From Planctomyces sp. (GTDB lineage Bacteria > Planctomycetota > Planctomycetia > Planctomycetales > Planctomycetaceae): a DNA stretch of 33,796 nt. The notes below the pieces were generated by a model that was not told the DNA's origin, made no database searches, and saw only the letters and a program-made list of their open reading frames with translations. The stretch spans positions 1 to 33,796 of the forward strand of contig PNLE01000026.1 of NCBI GenBank assembly GCA_013822855.1. The letters are read 5' to 3'. Positions 16,590 to 26,313 of the stretch are shown piece after piece; the stretch's first letter is position 1; every line of letters begins with the position of its first letter. A program made the position numbers and the translations under genes.

Positions 16590-18139
16590 GTCGCGCTCGC
16601 CTGATCGGATTCTGCGGGGCCTTCGGCGGCCTCGGGCTCGGCCAGCAGGTCATCGTGGCGCACGGGGGAGATGAGTCGGCGGAAGATCGTCCGCACATCA
16701 TCCAACGCGAGCTTCAAGCCGGTGAAGAGGCGGAACTGGGCGGTTGCCTGGCGGATGAACATTTCGACGCCCGTCACGGTCGCGCAGCCGCGATCGCGGG
16801 CCTCCTTGATAAGCAGCGTTCGTTCGGGGGTGTAGATGGTGTCGAACACGAGCATCTCGTCGCGCATCCAATGAATCGGAAACGGCGTTTCGTTCATGTT
16901 GGGGTGCATCCCCACCGGCGTGCAGTTGATGAGGATGTCGACAAACTCGGCTCCCCGGTTCTCCCAGGTGACGGCCCGTCCGCCGATTTGCTCGGCCAGA
17001 GCCTGGGCACGCTTGGCCGTCCGGCTCGACACGACAATCACAGCTTCGCTTTTCTGCATCGCCATACCGATCGCTTTGGCGGCGCCGCCCGCACCGAGGA
17101 TCAGAACCCGCTTCCCGGACAGGCTCTCCCCCGGCTTGAGCCCGCTGAGGATCGCATCGAGTGCGGCCTGATAATCCGTGTTCGAACAGGCCCAATGGCC
17201 GGCGGTGTCGCGGTAGGCGGTGTTGGCGGCACCGATCGAGCGGACGAAGTCGTCGCACAAGGGGTACTTCTGAAGGATGGCTTCCTTGTGGGGAATGGTG
17301 GCGCTGTACCCGGTGAACCCCAGCTCCGAATAGGCGTCAAGTGTCTCGTTCAGTTCGGACGAGGCGACACGCAGCGGGAGATAGACGCCGTCGACATTGG
17401 CCTTCCGCATCAAGGTGTTGTGCAGCAGCGGGCTGAGGCTGTGGGCCACGGGGTCGCCCAGCACACCCAGCAGCCGCGTCTGCCGAGTGATCTGCTCGTA
17501 GCGGAACATCTTCCGCATCTCGTCGAAGGAGAACTGTCCGGGGGCGAGTTCCCGTTCCTTGCTGAACGTCGCGTAGGTGAAGGGGGAGCCATACGCTCCG
17601 CAAAGGACGCGGGTCAGCATCCCCTTCTCGCCCATGCAGAAGCCGACAGTGGGGACTTTGGCATTTTCGACGAGCTTCAACATGCGGACGCAGTCGGCGG
17701 CCGAGTTCGCCATGGTGACGATCTTCACCAGATCGGCGTCGAGCTGGCACATCTTCGCGTATTGTTCTTCGAGATCGTCCGGCGTCTGCTCGAAGTCGTG
17801 ATGGCTGATGATCCGCTTGGTCTTCCCGTAGCGGCGGATTTGGGGTGCGATGTCGCACTCGATATCGACGTAATCGGCCCCGGTGAGAATGGCCGTCCGC
17901 AGGATCGTCTGCCGCTCTTCCTCGGTTCCCCGGAAGCGACCGCGATCGGTGAGTCGGCGACAGGTGACAATCGTGGGCGTCGGACGTTCCGCCAGGAGTC
18001 GCTTCATATCGGGAGAGCGTGAAAGGTAGTCGACCCGCAACTCGACGAGCTCGGCCCCTCTTTGAGCCAACGCCTGATGCTCCGCGACCATCATCTGGTG
18101 GCGCGTGCGACCGATACCGACACAAATCTGAGACGCCAC
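16586..18139 (-). CDS. aroDE: Bifunctional type I 3-dehydroquinate dehydratase / shikimate dehydrogenase
   Basis: The 517-residue fusion has a type I dehydratase (about 5-220) with ELRVDYLS at 33-40, catalytic H113/H114 in ISHHDF and the Schiff-base K139 in DLVKIVTMAN. It is followed by shikimate dehydrogenase (about 222-490) with GDPVAHSLSP at 228-237, K285 in TIPHKEA, the NADP-binding GAGGAAKA at 349-356, NCTPVGM at 405-411 and GVEMFIRQA at 457-465. Both active sites look intact. The same domain order occurs in plant enzymes and in chlamydiae and planctomycetes. The last 25 residues are an acidic tail. It is upstream of and overlapping aroK, 88 bases after mutL on the same strand. Confidence 0.95.
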   Translation of the reverse strand: MASQICVGIGRTRHQMMVAEHQALAQRGAELVELRVDYLSRSPDMKRLLAERPTPTIVTCRRLTDRGRFRGTEEERQTILRTAILTGADYVDIECDIAPQIRRYGKTKRIISHHDFEQTPDDLEEQYAKMCQLDADLVKIVTMANSAADCVRMLKLVENAKVPTVGFCMGEKGMLTRVLCGAYGSPFTYATFSKERELAPGQFSFDEMRKMFRYEQITRQTRLLGVLGDPVAHSLSPLLHNTLMRKANVDGVYLPLRVASSELNETLDAYSELGFTGYSATIPHKEAILQKYPLCDDFVRSIGAANTAYRDTAGHWACSNTDYQAALDAILSGLKPGESLSGKRVLILGAGGAAKAIGMAMQKSEAVIVVSSRTAKRAQALAEQIGGRAVTWENRGAEFVDILINCTPVGMHPNMNETPFPIHWMRDEMLVFDTIYTPERTLLIKEARDRGCATVTGVEMFIRQATAQFRLFTGLKLALDDVRTIFRRLISPVRHDDLLAEPEAAEGPAESDQASAT

Positions 18140-18227
18140 GATGGAACCTACTCTTTAGCCCGCGAGATCTGGAAGTGATGGGAAACTGTGAACTGGAGGC
18201 TTTGACCGCTGGAAATGTTCGGGAGGA

Positions 18228-20348
18228 TCAGGAGCCCAGCCGCCCGAATTGCCGATCAAGTTCGGATCTTGACAGGTTGAGCGCGGTGGGGCGTCCGTGG
18301 GGACAGTGATGGGCGTCGTCGACGAGATGACGCTGCGTGAGCAAGGCCTCGATCTCCTCCTGGGCCAGCTTTTGCCCCGACTTCACAGCCGCCTTGCAGG
18401 CCATCATGTTGAGCAATTCATCGAGGATATCACGATGGGCACTTTCGAGCGACGATGACTCGAGCTGTTCGGCCAGGTCGCGAAGGAGTTGCTCCTGGGG
18501 AAGTTTTCCGAGCATGGCTGGATACGCGGAAAGGAGGATAGTTCCCTGGCCGAACTCGGAGATGTCGAAACCCAGCCGCTGGAGATGTTCGGCGCATTCC
18601 AGCAGGAGGCTGCTTCCCCTGAAGCCGAGCTGAATCGGGATAGGGATCAACAGCCTTTGCGATTCCATGGCATGGCTGTGGACGCGTTTGCGGAACTCCT
18701 CGTACAGGATCCGCTCGTGGAGGGCATGCTGGTCGATGACCGTCATCCCCTCGTCGGTTTCCACCACGAGGTAGCAGTCGTGGATCTGGAGGGCCCGCAC
18801 ACCGAAATTCGACGCGGCTGGGGATCTCCGTTCCGCCGGATGGGAGGCTGGGTCTGCAAAGGATGCGGGAGTGCCGGTGTGGGTGGCCATCTCCATGGGG
18901 GGGCGGGAATCATCCTCCGTGCTGGAGAAGGAATCGCCGGGAGATGCCCACTGCTCTGATACTTGAGCGCTCGGAGGGCCGTTCGGGTCGATTGCCGTTG
19001 AATCATCGCCAGGGGGATGGATGAACGGGGACAGGCCCCGTCCGCTGATGAAATCCGTGGGAGCGGACCACGACAGATTCGCCGCCTCGAACCGATTCTC
19101 GGAGAGATCATCCTCTGCTTCGGTCATGAGACCGCGCGAATCGGTCTCGAAGGGACCACGGCCGAGGATATCGGTGTGATCCGCCGTACCGGTGGTGGAA
19201 GCGTGCGGGCTCGCCGACAACTGGAGCGCGGATCCGGTGCTGGCGGCGTTGCGCAAAAGCTCGGCTTTCGCCCACTGCGAGAACTCGTTTTGAAGTTCAT
19301 TCTGTTCCACGGGATCGGCGATGGTTGCGGCGGCGGGGACGCGCAGTTTGCTCTCCAGATCCATCCCCAGAAAGCGGTTCCGTAGGGACGACAGCAGCAG
19401 CCGGTAGACCTGTTGGGAATCCTGAAAGCGCACCTCGACTTTGGTGGGATGGACATTCACATCGACGTCCGCCGGATCGATCTCCAGGAACAGGAAGCAG
19501 ACAGGATGACGCTGCACCATGATCAGGCCGCGATAGGCTTCGGTGAGGGCATGCTGGATCGACCGATCCTGGAACCAGCGTCCATTGAGGAAAAGGTGTT
19601 GCAGCTTGCGCGTCGCTTTGTTCAGGGCCGGATGTCCCGCGTATCCCCAGAGGCGCATCGTGCCGACGGTGTTCTCGATCGAGATCATCTGCTCGGAAAC
19701 GGCGCTTCCATAGAACATCTCCAAACGGTCCAGGAGGCGATCGGTCGCGGGAAGTTCGTAGACGATCCGGTCGTTGTGGCGCAGCACCATATGCACGTTT
19801 GACCGCGCCAGGGCGATACGGGTGAACTGCTCCGCGATGTGTCCGAATTCGGTCGAGGCACTCTTCAAAAACTTGCGGCGGACTGGGGTGTTTCCGAAGA
19901 GTTGACGGATCTCGATGCACGTGCCCATCGCGCAGCCGCAGGGGACGACTTCGCTCCGCTCGCCCAGGTTGACCACAAGTTCGGAACCGGTTTCGCTTTC
20001 CGGCTGGCGCGAGCGGATTCTCAGGTGGCTCACTTCGGCGATGGAGGCCAGCGCCTCGCCGCGAAAACCGAGCGTGGAGACCTGGAACAGATCTTCGGCA
20101 GTGCGGATTTTGCTGGTGGCGTGCGTGGTGACGGCAAGCAGGATGTCGTCCGCATGGATGCCGCCGCCGTCATCGGTGACGCGGATCAATTCGCTGCCAC
20201 CCGCCGCGATATCGACCTCCACGCGCGTCGCACCGGCGTCAATGCTGTTTTCCACCAGCTCTTTGACGACGCTGGCGGGGCGTTCGATCACCTCGCCCGC
20301 CGCGATCTTGTTCACCACGCTGTTGGATAGCTGCTGGATGCGCCGCAT
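18228..20348 (-). CDS. mutL: DNA mismatch repair protein MutL with endonuclease motif
   Basis: The protein begins RRIQQLSNSVVNKIAAGEVIERPASVVKELVENSIDAGA, the GHKL ATPase signature, with DDGGGI and TLGFRGEALASI following. The C-terminal dimerisation domain carries the metal-dependent nicking motif DQHALHERILYE (D539 start), ACKAAVKSGQKL, and CPHGRPT near the end. It is therefore the endonuclease-type MutL of bacteria without MutH. The linker (about 370-510) is long, Ser/Pro-rich and variable, as usual. At 706 residues it is at the upper end of normal. The minus-strand start at 20348 lacks a strong ribosome site. It heads a same-strand run with aroDE, aroK and the prepilin peptidase. Confidence 0.96.
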   Translation of the reverse strand: MRRIQQLSNSVVNKIAAGEVIERPASVVKELVENSIDAGATRVEVDIAAGGSELIRVTDDGGGIHADDILLAVTTHATSKIRTAEDLFQVSTLGFRGEALASIAEVSHLRIRSRQPESETGSELVVNLGERSEVVPCGCAMGTCIEIRQLFGNTPVRRKFLKSASTEFGHIAEQFTRIALARSNVHMVLRHNDRIVYELPATDRLLDRLEMFYGSAVSEQMISIENTVGTMRLWGYAGHPALNKATRKLQHLFLNGRWFQDRSIQHALTEAYRGLIMVQRHPVCFLFLEIDPADVDVNVHPTKVEVRFQDSQQVYRLLLSSLRNRFLGMDLESKLRVPAAATIADPVEQNELQNEFSQWAKAELLRNAASTGSALQLSASPHASTTGTADHTDILGRGPFETDSRGLMTEAEDDLSENRFEAANLSWSAPTDFISGRGLSPFIHPPGDDSTAIDPNGPPSAQVSEQWASPGDSFSSTEDDSRPPMEMATHTGTPASFADPASHPAERRSPAASNFGVRALQIHDCYLVVETDEGMTVIDQHALHERILYEEFRKRVHSHAMESQRLLIPIPIQLGFRGSSLLLECAEHLQRLGFDISEFGQGTILLSAYPAMLGKLPQEQLLRDLAEQLESSSLESAHRDILDELLNMMACKAAVKSGQKLAQEEIEALLTQRHLVDDAHHCPHGRPTALNLSRSELDRQFGRLGS

Positions 20349-20612
20349 AGACCTGCTCGAACCGCCCTTCCGTGTATGTTGGCCCGCTCCGCCGTGGCTC
20401 CGGCGACGGCTTTTTCCAGACGGGAAACCAAGCCGCAGTGTAACCGGTTTTTCCCTTCTCTTGACCCTTCGCGTACCTCACGGATGAAAGATTTTCCTGC
20501 TCCAGGCGATCTGTGAGCTAACCTTCGGTATGCGGGTCAAAATGCGCCCGGAAAACGCGGGCCAACGCGATCTCCATGAACCGACACCCCACCGAAATCA
20601 AGTTGTTTCCGC

Positions 20613-21932
20613 ATGGGCCCCACCACCAACACTCCGTCCGCCAATTTGCGTGCGGATTACCAGATCATTTCGATCGACCGCCTGCGGGCCGGCGCGACGC
20701 TGCGTTCTCCGCTTTACGATGCCGACAAGCCCTCGTTTCCGCTGCTGTTGGCGGCGGGCACGAAGATCACCACGCAACTGCTGGAACTGATCGCCCGTCG
20801 CGGCATCAAGTTTGTCCATGTCCACAAGAGTGAACTCGACAATGTCTCCGGCCCCGGGAAACTCGGTGGCTCGGTTCGTGGCGGAACCAGGACGTATCGA
20901 CCCTCGACGACACCGGCCCAGTCGACTTCACCTTCCGGTCCCAAGTGGACGATTCGAGCCGATTCCTTCATCCACGATGTTTCCCAGCGTGGTGCCATCG
21001 AGCCCTCGCCGGTGCTTGTCCGCGAGGTTCAGCAGGGTGTCGAGCGTTCCTTGGCCCAGCTCAAGGACGTCTTCCTCGACATCGGCACCAAGGGGAAGGT
21101 CAACACCAACGCGGTGACGGGCGTGGCCCGGCAGAACCTGATCCTCATGACGCGCGATATCGATCTTTTCGCAGAGAACGGTTCCCAACCGGTTCTCGAC
21201 CGCTATCCCATGCAGCACGGCCTCAAGACCTCGATGCTGGCGACGGCGATGGCCACCATCATGGGCTTCCGGCGGGACGACCTGCTGGACCTCAGTTTCG
21301 GATGTCTGATCCATGATTCCGGCATGCTGAAAGTCGCCCAGCGGCTCAAGTCGGATCGCCGGTTGAATGCGGGCAGCCAGCTCGAGATCATGAAGCATCC
21401 GATTTACATTTGCGATCTACTCAGCAAGGAGCCGCTCGTCACCCACGGGGCCAAACTCGTCGCCTATCAGATGCACGAACGGCTCGACGGCTCCGGCTAT
21501 CCCCGGCAGCGGATGGGGAATCAGATTCATCCGCTTTCGAGGATCGCGGCGGTCGCGGATACCTATCTCGCACTCATCTCGCCCCGTCCCCACCGCGCGG
21601 GGATCTCCCCCTATGCGGCCATCGAGCATTTGCTCGAAGGGACACGCGGCGGCCAGTTCGATTCCCAGGCCGTGCGGGCCCTGCTGCATCTGGTCTCGCT
21701 ATTCCCAGTGGGAAGCCTGGTGCAACTCAACGACGGGCGAACAGCCCGCGTCGTCCTGGCCAACCGCGAACGGTTCGCCGAGCCGACCGTGCGGATCGAA
21801 ACGCCCAGCGCCAGCTCCGACATCGCGGGCGAATCAATCAACCTTTCGCGAGTCCCCCATCTGCGGATTGTGAAAAGTCTGGCCAACGATCTGCCGCAAT
21901 GGAGCGATGTCCGCACCGGCGACGAGTGGTAG
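20613..21932 (+). CDS. HD-GYP domain protein (probable cyclic-di-GMP phosphodiesterase)
   Basis: The 439-residue protein has an N-terminal small domain (about 17-73) of the form IISIDRLRAGATLRSPLYD...LLAAGTKIT that often precedes HD-GYP domains. The catalytic domain follows with H202, H234-D235 in LIHDSGML, H262 in MKHPIYIC, the HERLDGSGYP motif at 288-297 and D316 in AVADTY. Metal-binding histidines are present; the second motif is HDSG instead of the common HDIG. There are no TM segments or receiver domain. The C-terminal 75 residues (FPVGSLVQLNDGRTARVV) form a small beta domain. It is divergent from mutL. Likely role: hydrolysis of cyclic-di-GMP; the input signal is not evident. Confidence 0.87.
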   Translation: MGPTTNTPSANLRADYQIISIDRLRAGATLRSPLYDADKPSFPLLLAAGTKITTQLLELIARRGIKFVHVHKSELDNVSGPGKLGGSVRGGTRTYRPSTTPAQSTSPSGPKWTIRADSFIHDVSQRGAIEPSPVLVREVQQGVERSLAQLKDVFLDIGTKGKVNTNAVTGVARQNLILMTRDIDLFAENGSQPVLDRYPMQHGLKTSMLATAMATIMGFRRDDLLDLSFGCLIHDSGMLKVAQRLKSDRRLNAGSQLEIMKHPIYICDLLSKEPLVTHGAKLVAYQMHERLDGSGYPRQRMGNQIHPLSRIAAVADTYLALISPRPHRAGISPYAAIEHLLEGTRGGQFDSQAVRALLHLVSLFPVGSLVQLNDGRTARVVLANRERFAEPTVRIETPSASSDIAGESINLSRVPHLRIVKSLANDLPQWSDVRTGDEW

Positions 21933-21999
21933 TCGTCAGCCAATCCGTGCAACACATTCCCGTCGAGAGGCTTCACGTCTTCGCCGTGGCTCGAAGCCA

Positions 22000-24900
22000 T
22001 CACGCGCCCGTGTTGCCGTCGGTCTTCTTGCGTGTTCCCGGCGGTGCTTTCCAGGTCTTCAACTGCTGCCGCATCTCACGGAGAGAGAAGTTGAGGCCTT
22101 GCAGGTGAAGTTCCGGTTCGGCATCGGCACCCGTCCAGGCGGTGCCGGAGATTCCCTCGTTGAGTTCCTCTTCGAGTGCCCGCAACCAATGCGGCACATC
22201 CAGGCCGGATCCCACGGAATCCTTGAGATAGGCTTCGATCTGAGCGACCAGCGCGTCGATGGCCTTCGTCTCGACGGGTGTCTTCTTCCCCTCTTCGATG
22301 GCGCGGGGAATCAGTCCCAGCATGTTGTTCACGGCGAGCGGTTTGACGAACCGTTCCTGCAGGTGGCTGGTGACCGATGGGAGCCGCATCCCGTACTGCC
22401 GTTCGAGCTTCTTGAGTTCGGCCAGGTGGCGATCGGACATGTCCTCCGTCTTGACGGTGAAGACCTCTTCCCAGATCTCGGCGGCTTCTTCCCGGCCCTG
22501 GCGAGTCAGCACTTCGTGAGCGATCGCGACCGGCAATAGGTTCCAGGCGTCGCGTTCGTAGGTGGTTTCCAGCCGCAGGAAGTCGAGCAGCGAGAAGAAG
22601 AGCTGGCCGTAATCCGATTGTGTCGTGGTCGAGTTGTACTCGAGAAAGCGGTCGAACCGGTCGACGATGACCTGATAGATCAGCTTGAGTGTTTCGGCCG
22701 CTTCCCGGGCGTTGATCTTCCCCGCGCGGATGTCTTCCAGCAGTGGAATCGAATTGAGCGGGTCTTCCGACTCCTCCAGGTAATCAAGGTATTTTTCAAT
22801 CCCCTGATGCAGGATCGTGCGCAGGTTGCCCAGTGTCAGGACACGGGCGTTGAGGAACTCGTTGCCGTACTTCTTGATGAACTCGCGCGATTCCTCCCAG
22901 ACCCCTTCGAGCTTGAGGGATTCGACGGTCGAGAGCCGCATGGTGGCGCTGTGGTCGAGCCACTGATCGAGATAGTGTTCGACGGTCGAGCCGACAATTT
23001 CGATGAGATCCTCGTCGGCGAACTTCCCGCGCTGCCACTGGCGCGAAGCGTGGATGATGCTCTCCAGAGAGTTCCGGAGGGCAATGCGGAAGAGCCGGTC
23101 GAATTCGGTGACGGCCATCCCCGCCGGTCGCGACGAGCGTTCCATGTCGTGAGCCGCTTGCAGCAGATGCCAAGTTTCCTTGAGCAGGCCCAGCCTCGGG
23201 AGATGGCAGAGCATGAAGCGGATGATCGCCTGGGCCGTGCGTGCTGTGAGCACCTGGCCGGGGTCTCCGTCATGTTCCAGCGGAATATAAAGTAGTGGTC
23301 GCTTCTGGAGTTCCTTCAAGAGCGAGGGAAGCAGCTTGCGGACTTCCGTGGGATCGCGCCGCAGAATCCCGAGGATCGCCTGGACGATGACTTTGTCGTC
23401 CCGCTCGGTCGGTGAGGTCTGGCCGGTTGTTTCCGCCAGCAGTGCCTCGAGGCACCATTGGGCGACCTGCGCGCTGACTTGAATCAGGATGATTGATTGG
23501 AGCAGATAGAACTTCGTCTGGATCTGCATGTCGAATTCGATGTTCGCTTCGTGATCGCCGCTCGACTCGACGACCCCATGCTTCTCCAGATCCTCCATCA
23601 ACATCTTGAGTTGCTGCTGGAGTTCCACGCACTGCTTGAGCCATTCCTCCACATGATCTTTGGGGAATCGTGCCGCGGGCCGTTGGATATCGGCCTCGAG
23701 TCCAGTCCGCACGGCGGCCTCGGCCATCGTGCATTCACTGGCCGCAATCTGCCACATCTGGGTCATCATGCGGGCGAACTTGAGGCGAGGTTCGAGCAAG
23801 GCTTCAATGACCTCGAATTCCCCCGGCTCCGATCCCCCCGTGTCGGCGGTATCGCTCTCCGAACCGTCGTTCGCGGTGTCGCGGAAGACCATGCCGTCAT
23901 ATGCCGCGCCGTACAGCGTGTTCTCGGCATCGCCGGCGTCGTCATCGGTGGCTGGATCATTGTCATCCGGCCCCATTCCGCCTTGCAGCACCGCGGACAG
24001 CCGGGGGATGTTCCATAGCTCACCCGCGTTGGCCTCCACGGAATCGAACATTCGCAGAATGTTCTTCCACTGCGGCTGAGGGGGCTGGGCAGTCGAATCG
24101 AGGGCTAACTCAAGCCAGTCGATCATCAGGCCGAACAGCGTGTGCGGACCCGACTCCAGGCCCACTTCCTCGACCTGGCTGAGCCATTGAATCAGCAGTC
24201 CCAGCGAGGCCACGGTGTCCTTGCGGTCGAGCAGCGATTCCACGACCTGCGCATACGCTTTGGAGGACTCGAAGCGATCCACATGCTGACGCCAGAACTG
24301 CACATCGCCCGCCGCCTCGCCCGCAGTCCGCCATTCGGCCAATGTTTCGGCCACATGCAGTGCGGATTCGTAGCTTTCCTTCCCGGCCACCAAAGGGAGG
24401 TCGGCGACCGTGGGCGTGCCGAATCGATCCCACCAGTCAGCGAACCGCGAGAATTTCCGCTTGAGTTCCGTGTAGCGATCCTCGCGGCCACGCACGGCGG
24501 AGTCTTGCAGGGCGATGGCGTAGGCTTCGAGAATCAGTTCAACGAGATTCAACAATTGCTCGACGCGCTGATCGGGGACGCTGTCCTCGCGGGAGGCGAA
24601 GAGCGGGAAATGCCCCTGGAAACCGAGGATGTTCCATGGGTCGACAATCGCTCCGCAGCGAATCCCCCGGTGCAGGAACCCTTCGATCTCATCGATAAGA
24701 CGACAGGCCTGGTCGAGATCGCCCTTCTCGATTTCCTTGCGGAAGAAGGTGAACCGCCATTGGATCTCGCACTCGAACCGTGCGGCGGCGGCGGGGATGA
24801 TTCCCGCTTGGCGACGGGCTTCGTCCGCGTAGCCCATGCGGGCGAACAGATAGGCCAGATGCCGACGCTGCACCTGCTGGGCGCCGTACTCGGCCAGATA

Positions 24901-25983
24901 CATGTTGAGATATTGACGGACATGCCCGAAGGGCTGCTGCGTGACTTTCGCCTGACGCTGTAACCGCTTCGCGCGGGGCCCCTGGGCGCTTTCCAAAAGG
25001 GTCGCGTAGAACCGATCACGCTGGCGGGCGACACGCGGCAAGAGGGATGTGAGCGTGGTCGTCGAGTCGTGTGTTTCCGGCCCCGCCCCGCTGATGGCCG
25101 AGGCCATCAGAATTGTGCCTGCCAGCACGGCGGCGGCGTCGTAGACCAACTCCTCATGCGGGATCTTCTTCTGTTCCGACATCCACTTGAGCAACGCGTC
25201 GAGAATCACTTTGCGGACAACGAACCGGCGGTACATGCCGCCCAAGTCGATGAGATGGGGATCCCATTCGCCGAAGAGATAATTCGTCCGCTTGTTGGCG
25301 GGATGCAGATGGTCGTGCGCCCTGGGATCGAGAGCCAGTTCATCCAGGTTCTCCAGATGGAACCAGGCATCCACGAGGATCTCGGGCGTGGTTTGTGAGA
25401 GGAGTTCGATCGTCTTTTCGATGATCTCCCGATAAGGCGATTCACCGACTCCCGCTCCACGAATGTACAGAGGAAGCGTGCGGAAGCGTTCATTGGGGTA
25501 AGGCTCCATCTTCCGCTGATTTTCCAGGACGGCGATGGGCCGATAACCGAGAAAATCATTCAAGAGCACCAAAGATCCGTTGATGATCCTCGGTTCTTCA
25601 TTCCAAGGGCCGCCTTGTTCGAGAATCGCCTCGAAGACGCGTGCCAGAAAGAAGGGGAGCTCGAGGTCAACCGGCTGGAGATGCCCCAGAAGATCGGCAT
25701 GGTGGTTCCAATAGGCCGGGAAGACATGGTCGAACGCGAGGGAGACAACCGCCCGGCCCTGTTCAATGTCTTCGAAGCCGGTCTCCTTAGCTTTATGGCA
25801 GGTTTCCAGTGCCTCGCTCAGCAACTTTTGCTGCTCACTCCAGCGCGGAACGATCCTCGACAGTTGATCCAGACGCATCTGGAACTGCGTATCCCGCCGA
25901 CCTCCCGACAGGTTGAGATAGCCCGCGATTTCACGGGTCAGCACTGCGATGTCCAAAGATCGATTGTCCGAAGTTGATCTCAA
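22000..25983 (-). CDS. Very large helical protein of unknown function (1327 residues)
   Basis: I do not recognise a domain. The sequence is almost wholly amphipathic-helical, with few glycines, no signal peptide and no TM helix, so it is probably a cytoplasmic scaffold. Helical-repeat texture is seen throughout (for example ILDALLKWMSEQKKIPHEELVYDAAAVLAG). One interruption is an acidic, Gly-rich linker at about 665-725 with DDNDPATDDDAGDAEN, which divides the protein into two halves. No upstream ATG or GTG is in frame. The start codon is TTG at 25983, preceded by AGGGA with an 8-base spacer, and the first internal ATG is about 36 codons later. It is divergent from the ExbB/ExbD-like cluster by 330 bases, suggesting a functional tie. 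Uncharacterised. Confidence 0.75.
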   Translation of the reverse strand: MRSTSDNRSLDIAVLTREIAGYLNLSGGRRDTQFQMRLDQLSRIVPRWSEQQKLLSEALETCHKAKETGFEDIEQGRAVVSLAFDHVFPAYWNHHADLLGHLQPVDLELPFFLARVFEAILEQGGPWNEEPRIINGSLVLLNDFLGYRPIAVLENQRKMEPYPNERFRTLPLYIRGAGVGESPYREIIEKTIELLSQTTPEILVDAWFHLENLDELALDPRAHDHLHPANKRTNYLFGEWDPHLIDLGGMYRRFVVRKVILDALLKWMSEQKKIPHEELVYDAAAVLAGTILMASAISGAGPETHDSTTTLTSLLPRVARQRDRFYATLLESAQGPRAKRLQRQAKVTQQPFGHVRQYLNMYLAEYGAQQVQRRHLAYLFARMGYADEARRQAGIIPAAAARFECEIQWRFTFFRKEIEKGDLDQACRLIDEIEGFLHRGIRCGAIVDPWNILGFQGHFPLFASREDSVPDQRVEQLLNLVELILEAYAIALQDSAVRGREDRYTELKRKFSRFADWWDRFGTPTVADLPLVAGKESYESALHVAETLAEWRTAGEAAGDVQFWRQHVDRFESSKAYAQVVESLLDRKDTVASLGLLIQWLSQVEEVGLESGPHTLFGLMIDWLELALDSTAQPPQPQWKNILRMFDSVEANAGELWNIPRLSAVLQGGMGPDDNDPATDDDAGDAENTLYGAAYDGMVFRDTANDGSESDTADTGGSEPGEFEVIEALLEPRLKFARMMTQMWQIAASECTMAEAAVRTGLEADIQRPAARFPKDHVEEWLKQCVELQQQLKMLMEDLEKHGVVESSGDHEANIEFDMQIQTKFYLLQSIILIQVSAQVAQWCLEALLAETTGQTSPTERDDKVIVQAILGILRRDPTEVRKLLPSLLKELQKRPLLYIPLEHDGDPGQVLTARTAQAIIRFMLCHLPRLGLLKETWHLLQAAHDMERSSRPAGMAVTEFDRLFRIALRNSLESIIHASRQWQRGKFADEDLIEIVGSTVEHYLDQWLDHSATMRLSTVESLKLEGVWEESREFIKKYGNEFLNARVLTLGNLRTILHQGIEKYLDYLEESEDPLNSIPLLEDIRAGKINAREAAETLKLIYQVIVDRFDRFLEYNSTTTQSDYGQLFFSLLDFLRLETTYERDAWNLLPVAIAHEVLTRQGREEAAEIWEEVFTVKTEDMSDRHLAELKKLERQYGMRLPSVTSHLQERFVKPLAVNNMLGLIPRAIEEGKKTPVETKAIDALVAQIEAYLKDSVGSGLDVPHWLRALEEELNEGISGTAWTGADAEPELHLQGLNFSLREMRQQLKTWKAPPGTRKKTDGNTGA

Positions 25984-25994
25984 TGCGTCGATCC

Positions 25995-26015
25995 CTGACG
26001 GGCAATGTGCGTCAG
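25995..26015. promoter_or_regulatory. Dyad overlapping the ribosome site of the 1327-residue gene
   Basis: CTGACG (25995-26000) and CGTCAG (26010-26015) are perfect complements nine bases apart. The left arm overlaps two bases of the minus-strand AGGGA (25992-25996). In the RNA this hairpin would reach the ribosome site, so it could limit translation. Alternatively it is an operator. Confidence 0.35.
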
Positions 26016-26144
26016 CCGAAATTGTGTCGCGAATGCAAAATCAGTCCTGACCAAGACTTCCATAACAAAGAATAGACAACTTGGCCATGGGCAGGCAATT
26101 GAAACGAAGTCGGAATCTTCCCGAGAACGACAGGTGTTCGATTC

Positions 26145-26162
26145 AACTCGTCTGGTCGAGTT
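26145..26162. promoter_or_regulatory. Palindrome AACTCG-N6-CGAGTT between the divergent genes
   Basis: The arms at 26145-26150 and 26157-26162 are perfect complements, giving an 18-base operator-like dyad placed between the two transcription units. It would suit a dimeric repressor acting on one or both promoters; no regulator gene is adjacent. Confidence 0.35.
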
Positions 26163-26298
26163 TGTCGATTTTAACGATTGTTCGGTGATCTCGGGAAGCC
26201 GTGCGGGTTCTTCGTACCGACCGGCACTTAAAGACCGCCGCCAAGTCGGGCCGGTTCGCCGGGCCATGTCGGGAGGCTTCATCGACGAATCCTCCGGA

Positions 26299-26305
26299 AA
26301 GGGAG
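26299..26305 (+). promoter_or_regulatory. Ribosome binding site AAGGGAG
   Basis: AAGGGAG lies 8 bases before the ATG at 26314 and decides that start against the upstream ATGs at 26266 and 26005, which lack any such site. Confidence 0.6.
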
Positions 26306-26313
26306 TCGCCAAG

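Larger units (their letters stand above)
25984..26313. other. Divergent intergenic region (330 bases) of the ExbB/ExbD-like locus
   Basis: It separates the 1327-residue gene (-) from the channel gene (+). A longer plus-strand frame opens at 26005 but its N-terminal 103 residues look like non-coding sequence. The stretch contains the ribosome site of the TTG-start gene (25992-25996), two perfect dyads (25995-26015 and 26145-26162) and the ribosome site of the channel gene (26299-26305). I cannot identify a confident -35/-10 promoter. Confidence 0.5.

Noticed and set aside
16655-18022. 455-residue open frame on the plus strand opposite aroDE
   Set aside because: The complementary strand encodes an intact bifunctional enzyme with all catalytic motifs; the frame has Arg/His/Gly-rich, shadow-like composition.
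26005-26313. 103-residue N-terminal extension of the channel gene
   Set aside because: No ribosome site at either upstream ATG; a good one precedes 26314, and the extension has no membrane or domain character.
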